A DNA stretch of 8,093 nucleotides from positions 1 to 8,093 of the forward strand of contig JAHWJF010000135.1 of assembly GCA_019348515.1 (NCBI GenBank). Direction: 5' to 3'. The first letter of the stretch is position 1; every line of letters starts with the position of its first letter. Source of the DNA: Chloroflexota bacterium (GTDB lineage: Bacteria > Chloroflexota > Chloroflexia > Thermomicrobiales > UBA6265). Shown one piece after another: positions 1 through 6,121 of the stretch. Position numbers and translations under genes: made by a program. Under the pieces are notes generated by a model that saw only the letters and a program-made list of their open reading frames with translations, did not search any database and was not told the DNA's origin.

Positions 1-96
1 ATCGAGATTGATCAGTGTCGAGATCTCGAGAACGGCCGTCAACGAGCGCTCGTGCATGACATCGGACATGCCATGAGCCGGTAGGCTCTGATCCAT
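1..96 (-). CDS. 5' end of a minus-strand gene, possibly a sensor or transcriptional regulator (partial)
   Basis: Read on the minus strand, an open frame begins at the ATG at 96-94 and runs off the left edge after 32 codons. In the sense direction this ATG follows a GGGAG with a 5-nt spacer. That supports it over the in-frame ATG 12 nt further upstream (108-106), which has no clear Shine-Dalgarno sequence. The peptide starts MDQSLPAHGMSDVMHERS and continues into an amphipathic stretch, LTAVLEISTLINLD. That stretch resembles the helix that often opens GAF-type sensor domains in bacterial regulators and kinases; this is a resemblance only, since no domain is covered. The gene is transcribed away from the LLM-SBP locus, where a local regulator is often found. 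Identity remains open. Confidence 0.5.
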   Translation of the reverse strand, partial: MDQSLPAHGMSDVMHERSLTAVLEISTLINLD

Positions 97-165
97 TTCA
101 ACTCCCATCAGGCGACCCGATGAATGCCATTCTCCATACTCCGCCTGATCGTCGAACGTCACCAG

Positions 166-213
166 GTTGGGCCGATGCGATAGTCACGAGACATCGATTC
201 ATTGGGGCCCAAC
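166..213. repeat. 8-bp inverted repeat in the divergent region
   Basis: GTTGGGCC at 166-173 is the exact reverse complement of GGCCCAAC at 206-213. The second arm is also part of the odd-length palindrome TTGGGGCCCAA (202-212). A further 5-bp pair, CGATG at 173-177 and CATCG at 192-196, lies inside. It could be an operator shared by the divergent genes or a weak hairpin. Chance occurrence is not excluded. Confidence 0.25.
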
Positions 214-353
214 GGGTTAGCGCGACTATGCCTGCGTTCAGCCCGGCGCTGTGCCGTGGAGGGCATGACAGCAGCGAATCTGATGACTAGCGAGCAAACG
301 ACGCAACTGACAATCCCACAACCATACAACGGGAGATTCTGTTGGTATTTTCA

Positions 354-382
354 TTGGCGGGCGTTGAGCCCATGACTAGATT
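354..382 (+). promoter_or_regulatory. candidate promoter of the first LLM gene
   Basis: TTGGCG (354-359) and TAGATT (377-382) are separated by 17 bp. Each matches the sigma-70-type consensus at 4 of 6 positions. Transcription would start near 389 and give a leader of about 60 nt before the TTG start at 449. The match is modest, and Chloroflexota promoters are poorly defined, so this is tentative. Confidence 0.25.
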
Positions 383-448
383 GGCCTGGGACAGCGACGA
401 ATGCCAGATCTACCTGGCGGGGCTCGCCATTCAACCGGAGCAGAACCT

Positions 449-1381
449 TTGACAATCGCAAGCCGAATTGGACTGGGTTTTCACCCCACGCACGCGCGCC
501 AGGCTCTCGATCTGATCGAACGAGCGGAGGACGCCGGCGTCGGAACGTTCTGGGCGGTGATGTCGCCGATCGACCGCGACACGCTGACGATCCTGGCCGC
601 GGCGGCAATGCAGACGGAACGGATCAACCTCGGCACGGCTGTTGTCCCCGCCTTCACCCGCCATCCTTTGGCGTTGGCGACCCAGGTTCTGGCCTTGGAG
701 GATCTCGCGCCCGGCCGCATTCGGCTCGGCATCGGTCCCAGCCATCAACGAAGTATGATTCCCGCGTACGGGCTCCCCTTCGAACGTCCCCTGTCCCAAC
801 TCCGCGAGTACCTGCAGATTCTCCGGCCCGCACTGCAGCAAGGATCGTTCGCCGTTGCCGGTGAGTTCTACAGAGGCGAGGCGGAGCTCCTGACCACGCC
901 GGGTACGCCTGTCTATATCTCGGCCCTCGGCGAAAAGGCGTTCGAGCTCGCCGGGGAAATGGCTGACGGCGCGATCAGCTGGCTCTGCCCACCCAGCTAC
1001 CTGGAAAACGTTGCCTTGCCCGCGATGCGGCGGGGAGCAGAAAGGGCGAGGCGCCCGACGCCTCCGTTGATCGCCCACGCCATCGTTGCCCCGACCGCGG
1101 ACCTCGGGCAGGCGCGCGCATCCGCACGAAAGTTCCTTGCCTACTACCAGGTCAGGCCCTACTACGTGCGCATGCTCGCCGCCGCCGGTTTCCCCATCAA
1201 TGACGAGATTCCCGACGACCTCATCGTCGCGCTGGTCATCAGCGGCGATGATCGGGCCATCGCCGACGGCTTGCTCCAACGCCTCGACAACTGGGCCGAC
1301 GAGCTGGTCGTTACCGTCCTGCCGGGCAACGAGCCGCGGGCATCCGAGGATGCGTTCTTTAGCATCATCAGCAGGCTTTGA
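449..1381 (+). CDS. LLM-class (luciferase-like, probably F420-dependent) oxidoreductase, copy 1
   Basis: This encodes a 310-residue protein of the bacterial-luciferase-like superfamily, TIM-barrel enzymes that use reduced F420 or FMN for hydride transfer or monooxygenation. Family traits are the N-terminal strand SRIGLGFHP, the segment LGTAVVPAFTRHPLALA (residues 61-77) followed by LEDLAPGRIRLGIGPSH (83-99), GEFYRG near 139-144, and PVYISALGEKAFELAGEMADG (154-174). Length is normal for F420-type members and shorter than NTA/EDTA monooxygenases. I chose the TTG at 449: GGAG at 437-440 lies 8 nt upstream, and copy 2 starts at the matching TTG with the same spacing. An ATG at 401 would add 16 residues that copy 2 lacks. 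Copy 2 differs only at residues 3 (I/L) and 19 (A/V). The substrate is unknown, and F420 use is inferred from family resemblance. Confidence 0.88.
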   Translation: MTIASRIGLGFHPTHARQALDLIERAEDAGVGTFWAVMSPIDRDTLTILAAAAMQTERINLGTAVVPAFTRHPLALATQVLALEDLAPGRIRLGIGPSHQRSMIPAYGLPFERPLSQLREYLQILRPALQQGSFAVAGEFYRGEAELLTTPGTPVYISALGEKAFELAGEMADGAISWLCPPSYLENVALPAMRRGAERARRPTPPLIAHAIVAPTADLGQARASARKFLAYYQVRPYYVRMLAAAGFPINDEIPDDLIVALVISGDDRAIADGLLQRLDNWADELVVTVLPGNEPRASEDAFFSIISRL

Positions 1382-1424
1382 CCGTGCGCATTCGTTGCTC
1401 AACGGCCGATACTCTTACCCTAGA

Positions 1425-1457
1425 ACCCACAAATCATTCCGCTGCCAATTTGTGGGT
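1425..1457. repeat. 10-bp perfect inverted repeat after LLM copy 1 (terminator or operator)
   Basis: ACCCACAAAT at 1425-1434 and ATTTGTGGGT at 1448-1457 are perfect reverse complements with a 13-nt loop, 43 bp after the LLM stop. As RNA this would form a stable hairpin, but only a short CUU follows rather than a U-tract, so it is a poor intrinsic terminator. It lies about 35 bp upstream of the promoter-like site at 1493-1501, so an operator or activator site for SBP expression is equally possible. Confidence 0.5.
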
Positions 1458-1492
1458 CTTCCGGTTGGCGGTTTCTGTACCCTTTCATACAC

Positions 1493-1501
1493 TGGCATAA
1501 T
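1493..1501 (+). promoter_or_regulatory. candidate extended -10 promoter of SBP copy 1
   Basis: TGGCATAAT matches the extended -10 consensus (TG, one base, TATAAT) with one mismatch. Upstream at the usual distance there is only a poor -35 (TTCTGT, 1473-1478), which is tolerated at extended -10 promoters. Transcription would begin near 1508 and give a leader of about 100 nt before the ATG at 1610. It would let the SBP be made independently of the LLM. Confidence 0.4.
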
Positions 1502-1526
1502 GGATGGCTGAATTGCGATGCCAGGA

Positions 1527-1547
1527 GGTCGGACCCTCGGGCCGACC
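1527..1547 (+). other. small GC-rich hairpin in the SBP copy 1 leader
   Basis: GGTCGG (1527-1532) pairs with CCGACC (1542-1547) around a 9-nt loop, inside the presumed 5' leader and about 50 nt before the SBP ribosome binding site. It does not overlap that site. It may stabilise the messenger or have no function. Confidence 0.25.
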
Positions 1548-1609
1548 CCCGGTTTCCAGTTCCTTCGTTTAGCGAGAAAGACTTGCTTCGTGCCGACGAG
1601 GAGGGACAG

Positions 1610-3181
1610 ATGACCGCACCGATCGAGGGAAAAACCGCTCGCGATGCAATCATGCGGAGCCGTGGCAACCGCCGCAAACTCTTGCAACGGGCGGTGGGGC
1701 TCGGGCTGAGCGGTCCCGTCCTCGGCGGATTGCCTGCCCTGCGCTATTTCCCTGTCTCCGCCCAGGAAGGCGCGGATGGCGAGTGGGTGGTTGCGCTCAC
1801 TGAGGAACCAACCGGCTTCGATGCCCCCGCCACGACCTACACGTTCTCCAACGTGATGGTCGAGACTCACATCCTCGAGCCGCTCGTCGACATCCAGGGT
1901 CCCGAGCTGGAAGTCACGCCGCTGCTGGCCGAGTCATGGGAGATTGTCGACGACACGACCTGGCAGTTCACGCTGCGCGAGGGCGTCACCTGGCACAATG
2001 GCGCCCCATTCACCGCCGCCGACGTCAAGTGGACGCTGGACCGCATGGCCGATGGCCCACGCGCCTACATGATCTCGCAGTTCGAATCGGTCGAAACGCC
2101 GGACGACACGACGGTCGTGATTACGACCAAAGGCCCCTTTGGGGCGATGATCGCCCAGTTGACCGACCTCGTGATTCTTCCGCAACAGGCGTGGGAGGAG
2201 ATGGGAGGCGAGGCATTCAACGCCGCCCCGATTGGGACCGGTCCCTATCGCATGGCCGAATGGCGGCGCGGCGAGGCCGTGGTCCTGGAAGCCAATCCCG
2301 ACTGGTGGCGGGGCACGCCGACCCCGGAACGCCTCGTCTTCCGCCCGATCGTCGATCCGGCCACCCGCGTCGCCGAACTGCGTTCCGGCGGCGTCGACAT
2401 CATCCAGAGCGTGCCCGCGGCCGAGCTGGAGGCCCTGAACGCGGGCGATACGCGGGTCGTCAACATCCCGCAGGGCCGGCTGATGATCTACCCGTTCAAC
2501 ATGGCCGAGCCCCCCTTCGACGATGTCCGGGTGCGGCAAGCCTTGCACTACGGCACCGACCGTGCTGAGATCGTCGATGCCCTGCTTGGCGAGTACGGGA
2601 CGTTGCTGACCGGGCCATTCACCAGCATCTGGCTCGGCTTCAACCCGGAGGTCGAAGCGTATCCGTACGATCCGGAGAAGGCGCGCCAACTCCTTGCCGA
2701 AGCGGGACAGGAGAATCTGGAGTTCACCTGGAACATCACCGATGGCGTCTTCATTGGCGACCGCGAGGTGGCTGAGGCACTTGCCAACCAGTTGCGTCAG
2801 ATCGGGGTGACGATGAACCTGCAGGTCACCGAGCGCGCCAAGCTCCAGGAAGACCATCAGGCAGGCAACTTCCAGCTCACCTCGGTCGCCTGGGGGACCC
2901 GCACCGACCCCGATCCCATGCTTCAGTCGATTGTGGCGTCCAGAGCGCACAACACTGATGAGGTAGTCAAGGCGCTGATCCAGCAGGCACGGGAGGAGGT
3001 CGACGAGGACGTGCGCGCGGAGCTGTACCAGCAAATCCATGCGCGCATGGCCGAGCAGGCGGAGTGGCTCTTCGTCTATGCCCAGGCGGAAACCTATGGC
3101 ACACGCGCGGACGTGCCGTGGAATGGCTTCCCGTCACGCGGCAGCATTGCCGTCCATCTCTTCTATCTCCTGGAGCCGTAG
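1610..3181 (+). CDS. ABC transporter substrate-binding protein, family 5 (peptide/nickel/oligosaccharide type), copy 1
   Basis: This encodes a 523-residue extracytoplasmic solute-binding protein that would deliver a small solute to an ABC permease. The ATG at 1610 follows AGGAGG (1599-1604) with a 5-nt spacer; an in-frame TTG at 1583 overlaps no such site. The N-terminus has a twin-arginine-like signal: N-R-R-K-L-L at 20-25, a Gly/Leu-rich hydrophobic core (28-44), and probable cleavage after V-S-A (49-51). There is no lipobox cysteine. SBP_bac_5 hallmarks follow: ILEPLVD (88-94), the signature from W118 to R145 (FTLREGVTWHNGAPFTAADV inside it), PIGTGPYRMAEW (207-218), NPDWWRG (229-235) and VRQALHYGTDRAEIVDALLG. 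Length is typical. No permease or ATPase gene is present nearby. The last 29 residues differ from copy 2 at 8 positions; the first 494 are identical. Confidence 0.93.
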   Translation: MTAPIEGKTARDAIMRSRGNRRKLLQRAVGLGLSGPVLGGLPALRYFPVSAQEGADGEWVVALTEEPTGFDAPATTYTFSNVMVETHILEPLVDIQGPELEVTPLLAESWEIVDDTTWQFTLREGVTWHNGAPFTAADVKWTLDRMADGPRAYMISQFESVETPDDTTVVITTKGPFGAMIAQLTDLVILPQQAWEEMGGEAFNAAPIGTGPYRMAEWRRGEAVVLEANPDWWRGTPTPERLVFRPIVDPATRVAELRSGGVDIIQSVPAAELEALNAGDTRVVNIPQGRLMIYPFNMAEPPFDDVRVRQALHYGTDRAEIVDALLGEYGTLLTGPFTSIWLGFNPEVEAYPYDPEKARQLLAEAGQENLEFTWNITDGVFIGDREVAEALANQLRQIGVTMNLQVTERAKLQEDHQAGNFQLTSVAWGTRTDPDPMLQSIVASRAHNTDEVVKALIQQAREEVDEDVRAELYQQIHARMAEQAEWLFVYAQAETYGTRADVPWNGFPSRGSIAVHLFYLLEP

Positions 3182-3201
3182 GGGTAGATCCACTACCTGT
3201 C

Positions 3202-3206
3202 GGGAG
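3202..3206 (+). promoter_or_regulatory. ribosome binding site that fixes the TTG start of LLM copy 2
   Basis: GGGAG lies 8 nt before the TTG at 3215 and 21 nt after the SBP copy 1 stop. The matching GGAG in copy 1 (437-440) has the same 8-nt spacing. This conserved arrangement decides the start codon in both copies. The 33-bp gap between SBP copy 1 and LLM copy 2 leaves little room for a promoter, so the two are probably co-transcribed. Confidence 0.7.
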
Positions 3207-3214
3207 CGAACCCA

Positions 3215-4147
3215 TTGACCCTAGCGAGCCGAATTGGACTGGGCTTTCACCCCACGCACGCGCGCCAGGTGCTCGACCTGATCGAACGAGCGGAGGACGC
3301 CGGCGTCGGAACGTTCTGGGCGGTGATGTCGCCGATCGACCGCGACACGCTGACGATCCTGGCCGCGGCGGCAATGCAGACGGAACGGATCAACCTCGGC
3401 ACGGCTGTTGTCCCCGCCTTCACCCGCCATCCTTTGGCGTTGGCGACCCAGGTTCTGGCCTTGGAGGATCTCGCGCCCGGCCGCATTCGGCTCGGCATCG
3501 GTCCCAGCCATCAACGAAGTATGATTCCCGCGTACGGGCTCCCCTTCGAACGTCCCCTGTCCCAACTCCGCGAGTACCTGCAGATTCTCCGGCCCGCACT
3601 GCAGCAAGGATCGTTCGCCGTTGCCGGTGAGTTCTACAGAGGCGAGGCGGAGCTCCTGACCACGCCGGGTACGCCTGTCTATATCTCGGCCCTCGGCGAA
3701 AAGGCGTTCGAGCTCGCCGGGGAAATGGCTGACGGCGCGATCAGCTGGCTCTGCCCACCCAGCTACCTGGAAAACGTTGCCTTGCCCGCGATGCGGCGGG
3801 GAGCAGAAAGGGCGAGGCGCCCGACGCCTCCGTTGATCGCCCACGCCATCGTTGCCCCGACCGCGGACCTCGGGCAGGCGCGCGCATCCGCACGAAAGTT
3901 CCTTGCCTACTACCAGGTCAGGCCCTACTACGTGCGCATGCTCGCCGCCGCCGGTTTCCCCATCAATGACGAGATTCCCGACGACCTCATCGTCGCGCTG
4001 GTCATCAGCGGCGATGATCGGGCCATCGCCGACGGCTTGCTCCAACGCCTCGACAACTGGGCCGACGAGCTGGTCGTTACCGTCCTGCCGGGCAACGAGC
4101 CGCGGGCATCCGAGGATGCGTTCTTTAGCATCATCAGCAGGCTTTGA
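3215..4147 (+). CDS. LLM-class (luciferase-like, probably F420-dependent) oxidoreductase, copy 2
   Basis: This is a 310-residue near-duplicate of the LLM at 449-1381, identical from residue 20 onward and differing only at residue 3 (Leu for Ile) and residue 19 (Val for Ala). Six further silent base differences or parts of codon changes lie in the first 21 codons; from 3278 on no base differs. The same family motifs are present, including the cofactor-region segments around residues 61-99 and 154-174. It starts at TTG 3215 behind GGGAG (3202-3206), 33 bp after the SBP copy 1 stop, so it probably reads through from that gene. The two LLM copies should be functionally equivalent; a dosage effect is the simplest consequence. 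Function and substrate are as uncertain as for copy 1. Confidence 0.88.
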   Translation: MTLASRIGLGFHPTHARQVLDLIERAEDAGVGTFWAVMSPIDRDTLTILAAAAMQTERINLGTAVVPAFTRHPLALATQVLALEDLAPGRIRLGIGPSHQRSMIPAYGLPFERPLSQLREYLQILRPALQQGSFAVAGEFYRGEAELLTTPGTPVYISALGEKAFELAGEMADGAISWLCPPSYLENVALPAMRRGAERARRPTPPLIAHAIVAPTADLGQARASARKFLAYYQVRPYYVRMLAAAGFPINDEIPDDLIVALVISGDDRAIADGLLQRLDNWADELVVTVLPGNEPRASEDAFFSIISRL

Positions 4148-4190
4148 CCGTGCGCATTCGTTGCTCAACGGCCGATACTCTTACCCTAGA

Positions 4191-4223
4191 ACCCACAAAT
4201 CATTCCGCTGCCAATTTGTGGGT
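4191..4223. repeat. 10-bp perfect inverted repeat after LLM copy 2
   Basis: This is an exact duplicate of the palindrome at 1425-1457: arms at 4191-4200 and 4214-4223 with a 13-nt loop. It sits between the LLM copy 2 stop and the second SBP promoter-like site. A weak terminator or an operator remain the two readings. Confidence 0.5.
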
Positions 4224-4258
4224 CTTCCGGTTGGCGGTTTCTGTACCCTTTCATACAC

Positions 4259-4267
4259 TGGCATAAT
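4259..4267 (+). promoter_or_regulatory. candidate extended -10 promoter of SBP copy 2
   Basis: This TGGCATAAT is the duplicate of the site at 1493-1501, with identical surroundings. If active, each SBP copy has its own transcription start about 100 nt before its ATG. Confidence 0.4.
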
Positions 4268-4292
4268 GGATGGCTGAATTGCGATGCCAGGA

Positions 4293-4313
4293 GGTCGGAC
4301 CCTCGGGCCGACC
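4293..4313 (+). other. small GC-rich hairpin in the SBP copy 2 leader
   Basis: This duplicates the 6-bp stem and 9-nt loop at 1527-1547, in the presumed leader of SBP copy 2. Its function is unknown. Confidence 0.25.
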
Positions 4314-4375
4314 CCCGGTTTCCAGTTCCTTCGTTTAGCGAGAAAGACTTGCTTCGTGCCGACGAGGAGGGACAG

Positions 4376-5947
4376 ATGACCGCACCGATCGAGGGAAAAA
4401 CCGCTCGCGATGCAATCATGCGGAGCCGTGGCAACCGCCGCAAACTCTTGCAACGGGCGGTGGGGCTCGGGCTGAGCGGTCCCGTCCTCGGCGGATTGCC
4501 TGCCCTGCGCTATTTCCCTGTCTCCGCCCAGGAAGGCGCGGATGGCGAGTGGGTGGTTGCGCTCACTGAGGAACCAACCGGCTTCGATGCCCCCGCCACG
4601 ACCTACACGTTCTCCAACGTGATGGTCGAGACTCACATCCTCGAGCCGCTCGTCGACATCCAGGGTCCCGAGCTGGAAGTCACGCCGCTGCTGGCCGAGT
4701 CATGGGAGATTGTCGACGACACGACCTGGCAGTTCACGCTGCGCGAGGGCGTCACCTGGCACAATGGCGCCCCATTCACCGCCGCCGACGTCAAGTGGAC
4801 GCTGGACCGCATGGCCGATGGCCCACGCGCCTACATGATCTCGCAGTTCGAATCGGTCGAAACGCCGGACGACACGACGGTCGTGATTACGACCAAAGGC
4901 CCCTTTGGGGCGATGATCGCCCAGTTGACCGACCTCGTGATTCTTCCGCAACAGGCGTGGGAGGAGATGGGAGGCGAGGCATTCAACGCCGCCCCGATTG
5001 GGACCGGTCCCTATCGCATGGCCGAATGGCGGCGCGGCGAGGCCGTGGTCCTGGAAGCCAATCCCGACTGGTGGCGGGGCACGCCGACCCCGGAACGCCT
5101 CGTCTTCCGCCCGATCGTCGATCCGGCCACCCGCGTCGCCGAACTGCGTTCCGGCGGCGTCGACATCATCCAGAGCGTGCCCGCGGCCGAGCTGGAGGCC
5201 CTGAACGCGGGCGATACGCGGGTCGTCAACATCCCGCAGGGCCGGCTGATGATCTACCCGTTCAACATGGCCGAGCCCCCCTTCGACGATGTCCGGGTGC
5301 GGCAAGCCTTGCACTACGGCACCGACCGTGCTGAGATCGTCGATGCCCTGCTTGGCGAGTACGGGACGTTGCTGACCGGGCCATTCACCAGCATCTGGCT
5401 CGGCTTCAACCCGGAGGTCGAAGCGTATCCGTACGATCCGGAGAAGGCGCGCCAACTCCTTGCCGAAGCGGGACAGGAGAATCTGGAGTTCACCTGGAAC
5501 ATCACCGATGGCGTCTTCATTGGCGACCGCGAGGTGGCTGAGGCACTTGCCAACCAGTTGCGTCAGATCGGGGTGACGATGAACCTGCAGGTCACCGAGC
5601 GCGCCAAGCTCCAGGAAGACCATCAGGCAGGCAACTTCCAGCTCACCTCGGTCGCCTGGGGGACCCGCACCGACCCCGATCCCATGCTTCAGTCGATTGT
5701 GGCGTCCAGAGCGCACAACACTGATGAGGTAGTCAAGGCGCTGATCCAGCAGGCACGGGAGGAGGTCGACGAGGACGTGCGCGCGGAGCTGTACCAGCAA
5801 ATCCATGCGCGCATGGCCGAGCAGGCGGAGTGGCTCTTCGTCTATGCCCAGGCGGAAACGTTTGGCGCGCGTGCGGATGTGCCGTGGAACGGTGTGCCGA
5901 CGCACGGCAGCTTGGCGATCAACCTCTTCTATCTCCTGGAGCCGTAA
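4376..5947 (+). CDS. ABC transporter substrate-binding protein, family 5, copy 2
   Basis: This 523-residue protein is identical to the SBP at 1610-3181 over residues 1-494, including the twin-arginine-like signal and all SBP_bac_5 motifs. It begins at the ATG at 4376 behind the same AGGAGG. Its last 29 residues carry eight substitutions relative to copy 1 (Y/F, T/A, F/V, S/T, R/H, I/L, V/I, H/N), mostly conservative, together with many silent changes and a TAA in place of TAG. The changed stretch is the C-terminal tail. In family 5 proteins this region returns to the first lobe near the hinge, so a modest effect on binding is possible but not shown. No transporter membrane or ATPase gene follows; the next gene is the MmgE/PrpD homologue 174 bp downstream. 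Confidence 0.93.
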   Translation: MTAPIEGKTARDAIMRSRGNRRKLLQRAVGLGLSGPVLGGLPALRYFPVSAQEGADGEWVVALTEEPTGFDAPATTYTFSNVMVETHILEPLVDIQGPELEVTPLLAESWEIVDDTTWQFTLREGVTWHNGAPFTAADVKWTLDRMADGPRAYMISQFESVETPDDTTVVITTKGPFGAMIAQLTDLVILPQQAWEEMGGEAFNAAPIGTGPYRMAEWRRGEAVVLEANPDWWRGTPTPERLVFRPIVDPATRVAELRSGGVDIIQSVPAAELEALNAGDTRVVNIPQGRLMIYPFNMAEPPFDDVRVRQALHYGTDRAEIVDALLGEYGTLLTGPFTSIWLGFNPEVEAYPYDPEKARQLLAEAGQENLEFTWNITDGVFIGDREVAEALANQLRQIGVTMNLQVTERAKLQEDHQAGNFQLTSVAWGTRTDPDPMLQSIVASRAHNTDEVVKALIQQAREEVDEDVRAELYQQIHARMAEQAEWLFVYAQAETFGARADVPWNGVPTHGSLAINLFYLLEP

Positions 5948-5995
5948 CTCGGCGGTGAGCGCCAGGCGCGGCATTCGTTGTTCCGTGAACGGAGA

Positions 5996-6039
5996 GGCGT
6001 CGTGTGGCCTCGGCACAGACCGCGGGCAATCGCGACGCC
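5996..6039 (+). other. 9-bp stem after SBP copy 2, possible weak terminator
   Basis: Bases 5996-6004 (GGCGTCGTG) can pair with 6031-6039 (CGCGACGCC), with one G-U pair and a 26-nt loop, about 50 bp after the SBP stop. No U-tract follows, so it is not a classical intrinsic terminator. It could be a messenger 3'-end structure, or part of the leader of the next gene. Confidence 0.3.
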
Positions 6040-6070
6040 CCTTCGTTCATCGGGTCGACACGGCTGCTGT

Positions 6071-6119
6071 GCGTCGCTCCCACCTCTTTGCGTGAGCGCG
6101 TAGCAATTCGGAGCGACGC
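6071..6119 (+). promoter_or_regulatory. inverted repeat able to hide the ribosome binding site of the MmgE/PrpD gene
   Basis: GCGTCGCTCC (6071-6080) is the perfect reverse complement of GGAGCGACGC (6110-6119), with a 29-nt loop. The second arm contains GGAG (6110-6113), the Shine-Dalgarno sequence of the GTG start at 6122. The first arm also overlaps CTCCCAC (6077-6083), which can instead pair with GTGGGAG (6122-6128) covering the start codon itself. Both foldings would block initiation and they exclude each other. A DNA operator with two half-sites is an alternative. Confidence 0.45.
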
Positions 6120-6121
6120 TC

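Larger units (their letters stand above)
97..448. other. divergent intergenic region
   Basis: This 352-bp stretch lies between the minus-strand gene at the left edge and the first LLM gene. I see no convincing coding frame on either strand. It holds an inverted repeat (166-173 with 206-213) and a weak promoter-like pair at 354-382. No remnant of an upstream SBP gene end is visible, so the tandem array appears to begin here. Confidence 0.6.
512..3093 (+). repeat. tandem repeat unit 1, identical core (2582 bp)
   Basis: This block matches 3278-5859 base for base as far as I can see by eye, at a constant offset of 2766 bp. It spans nearly all of the LLM gene, the whole intergenic region and all but the last 30 codons of the SBP gene. 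The limits are sharp: differences occur at 511 and 3094 and then continue outward at high density. Homology at a lower level extends from about 437 (the LLM ribosome binding site) to 3181 (the SBP stop). No short inverted repeats, transposase gene or other mobile-element hallmark marks the ends. Confidence 0.95.
3278..5859 (+). repeat. tandem repeat unit 2, identical core (2582 bp)
   Basis: This is the second copy of the block at 512-3093. Only the 184-bp junction 3094-3277 separates the two identical cores; it holds the diverged end of SBP copy 1, a 33-bp spacer and the diverged start of LLM copy 2. The core is far longer than a short sequencing read, so correct assembly depends on long reads or on read-pair evidence. 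Confidence 0.95.

Noticed and set aside
401..448. N-terminal extension of LLM copy 1 from ATG 401
   Set aside because: It has no counterpart in copy 2 and no fitting ribosome binding site, and the conserved GGAG-TTG arrangement lies downstream.
449..454. A perfect TTGACA at the start of LLM copy 1 as a -35 promoter box
   Set aside because: No acceptable -10 lies 16-18 bp downstream, copy 2 reads TTGACC, and the bases are the start codon plus second codon of the gene.
1583..1609. N-terminal extension of the SBP from TTG 1583
   Set aside because: The extension runs through the strong AGGAGG site that serves ATG 1610.
437..5947. Composite transposon or insertion sequence as the cause of the duplication
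   Set aside because: There is no transposase gene, no terminal inverted repeats and no target-site duplication at the unit ends; the units abut as ordinary tandem copies.
5971..5980. GCATTCGTTG shared with 1388-1397 after the LLM stop, as a trace of a third repeat unit
   Set aside because: Only 10 bp match and the surroundings do not align; no LLM remnant is visible after SBP copy 2.
5980..5993. GTTC-N3-GAAC palindrome as a LexA-like operator
   Set aside because: Short, in the opposite order to the known Gram-positive LexA box, and not near a promoter-like site; probably chance.
4700..6016. Long minus-strand open frame opposite SBP copy 2 (and shorter equivalents opposite SBP copy 1, both LLM genes and the MmgE/PrpD gene)
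   Set aside because: These are mirror frames of G+C-rich coding DNA. They have no family motifs, lack ribosome binding sites and overlap genes with clear homology features.
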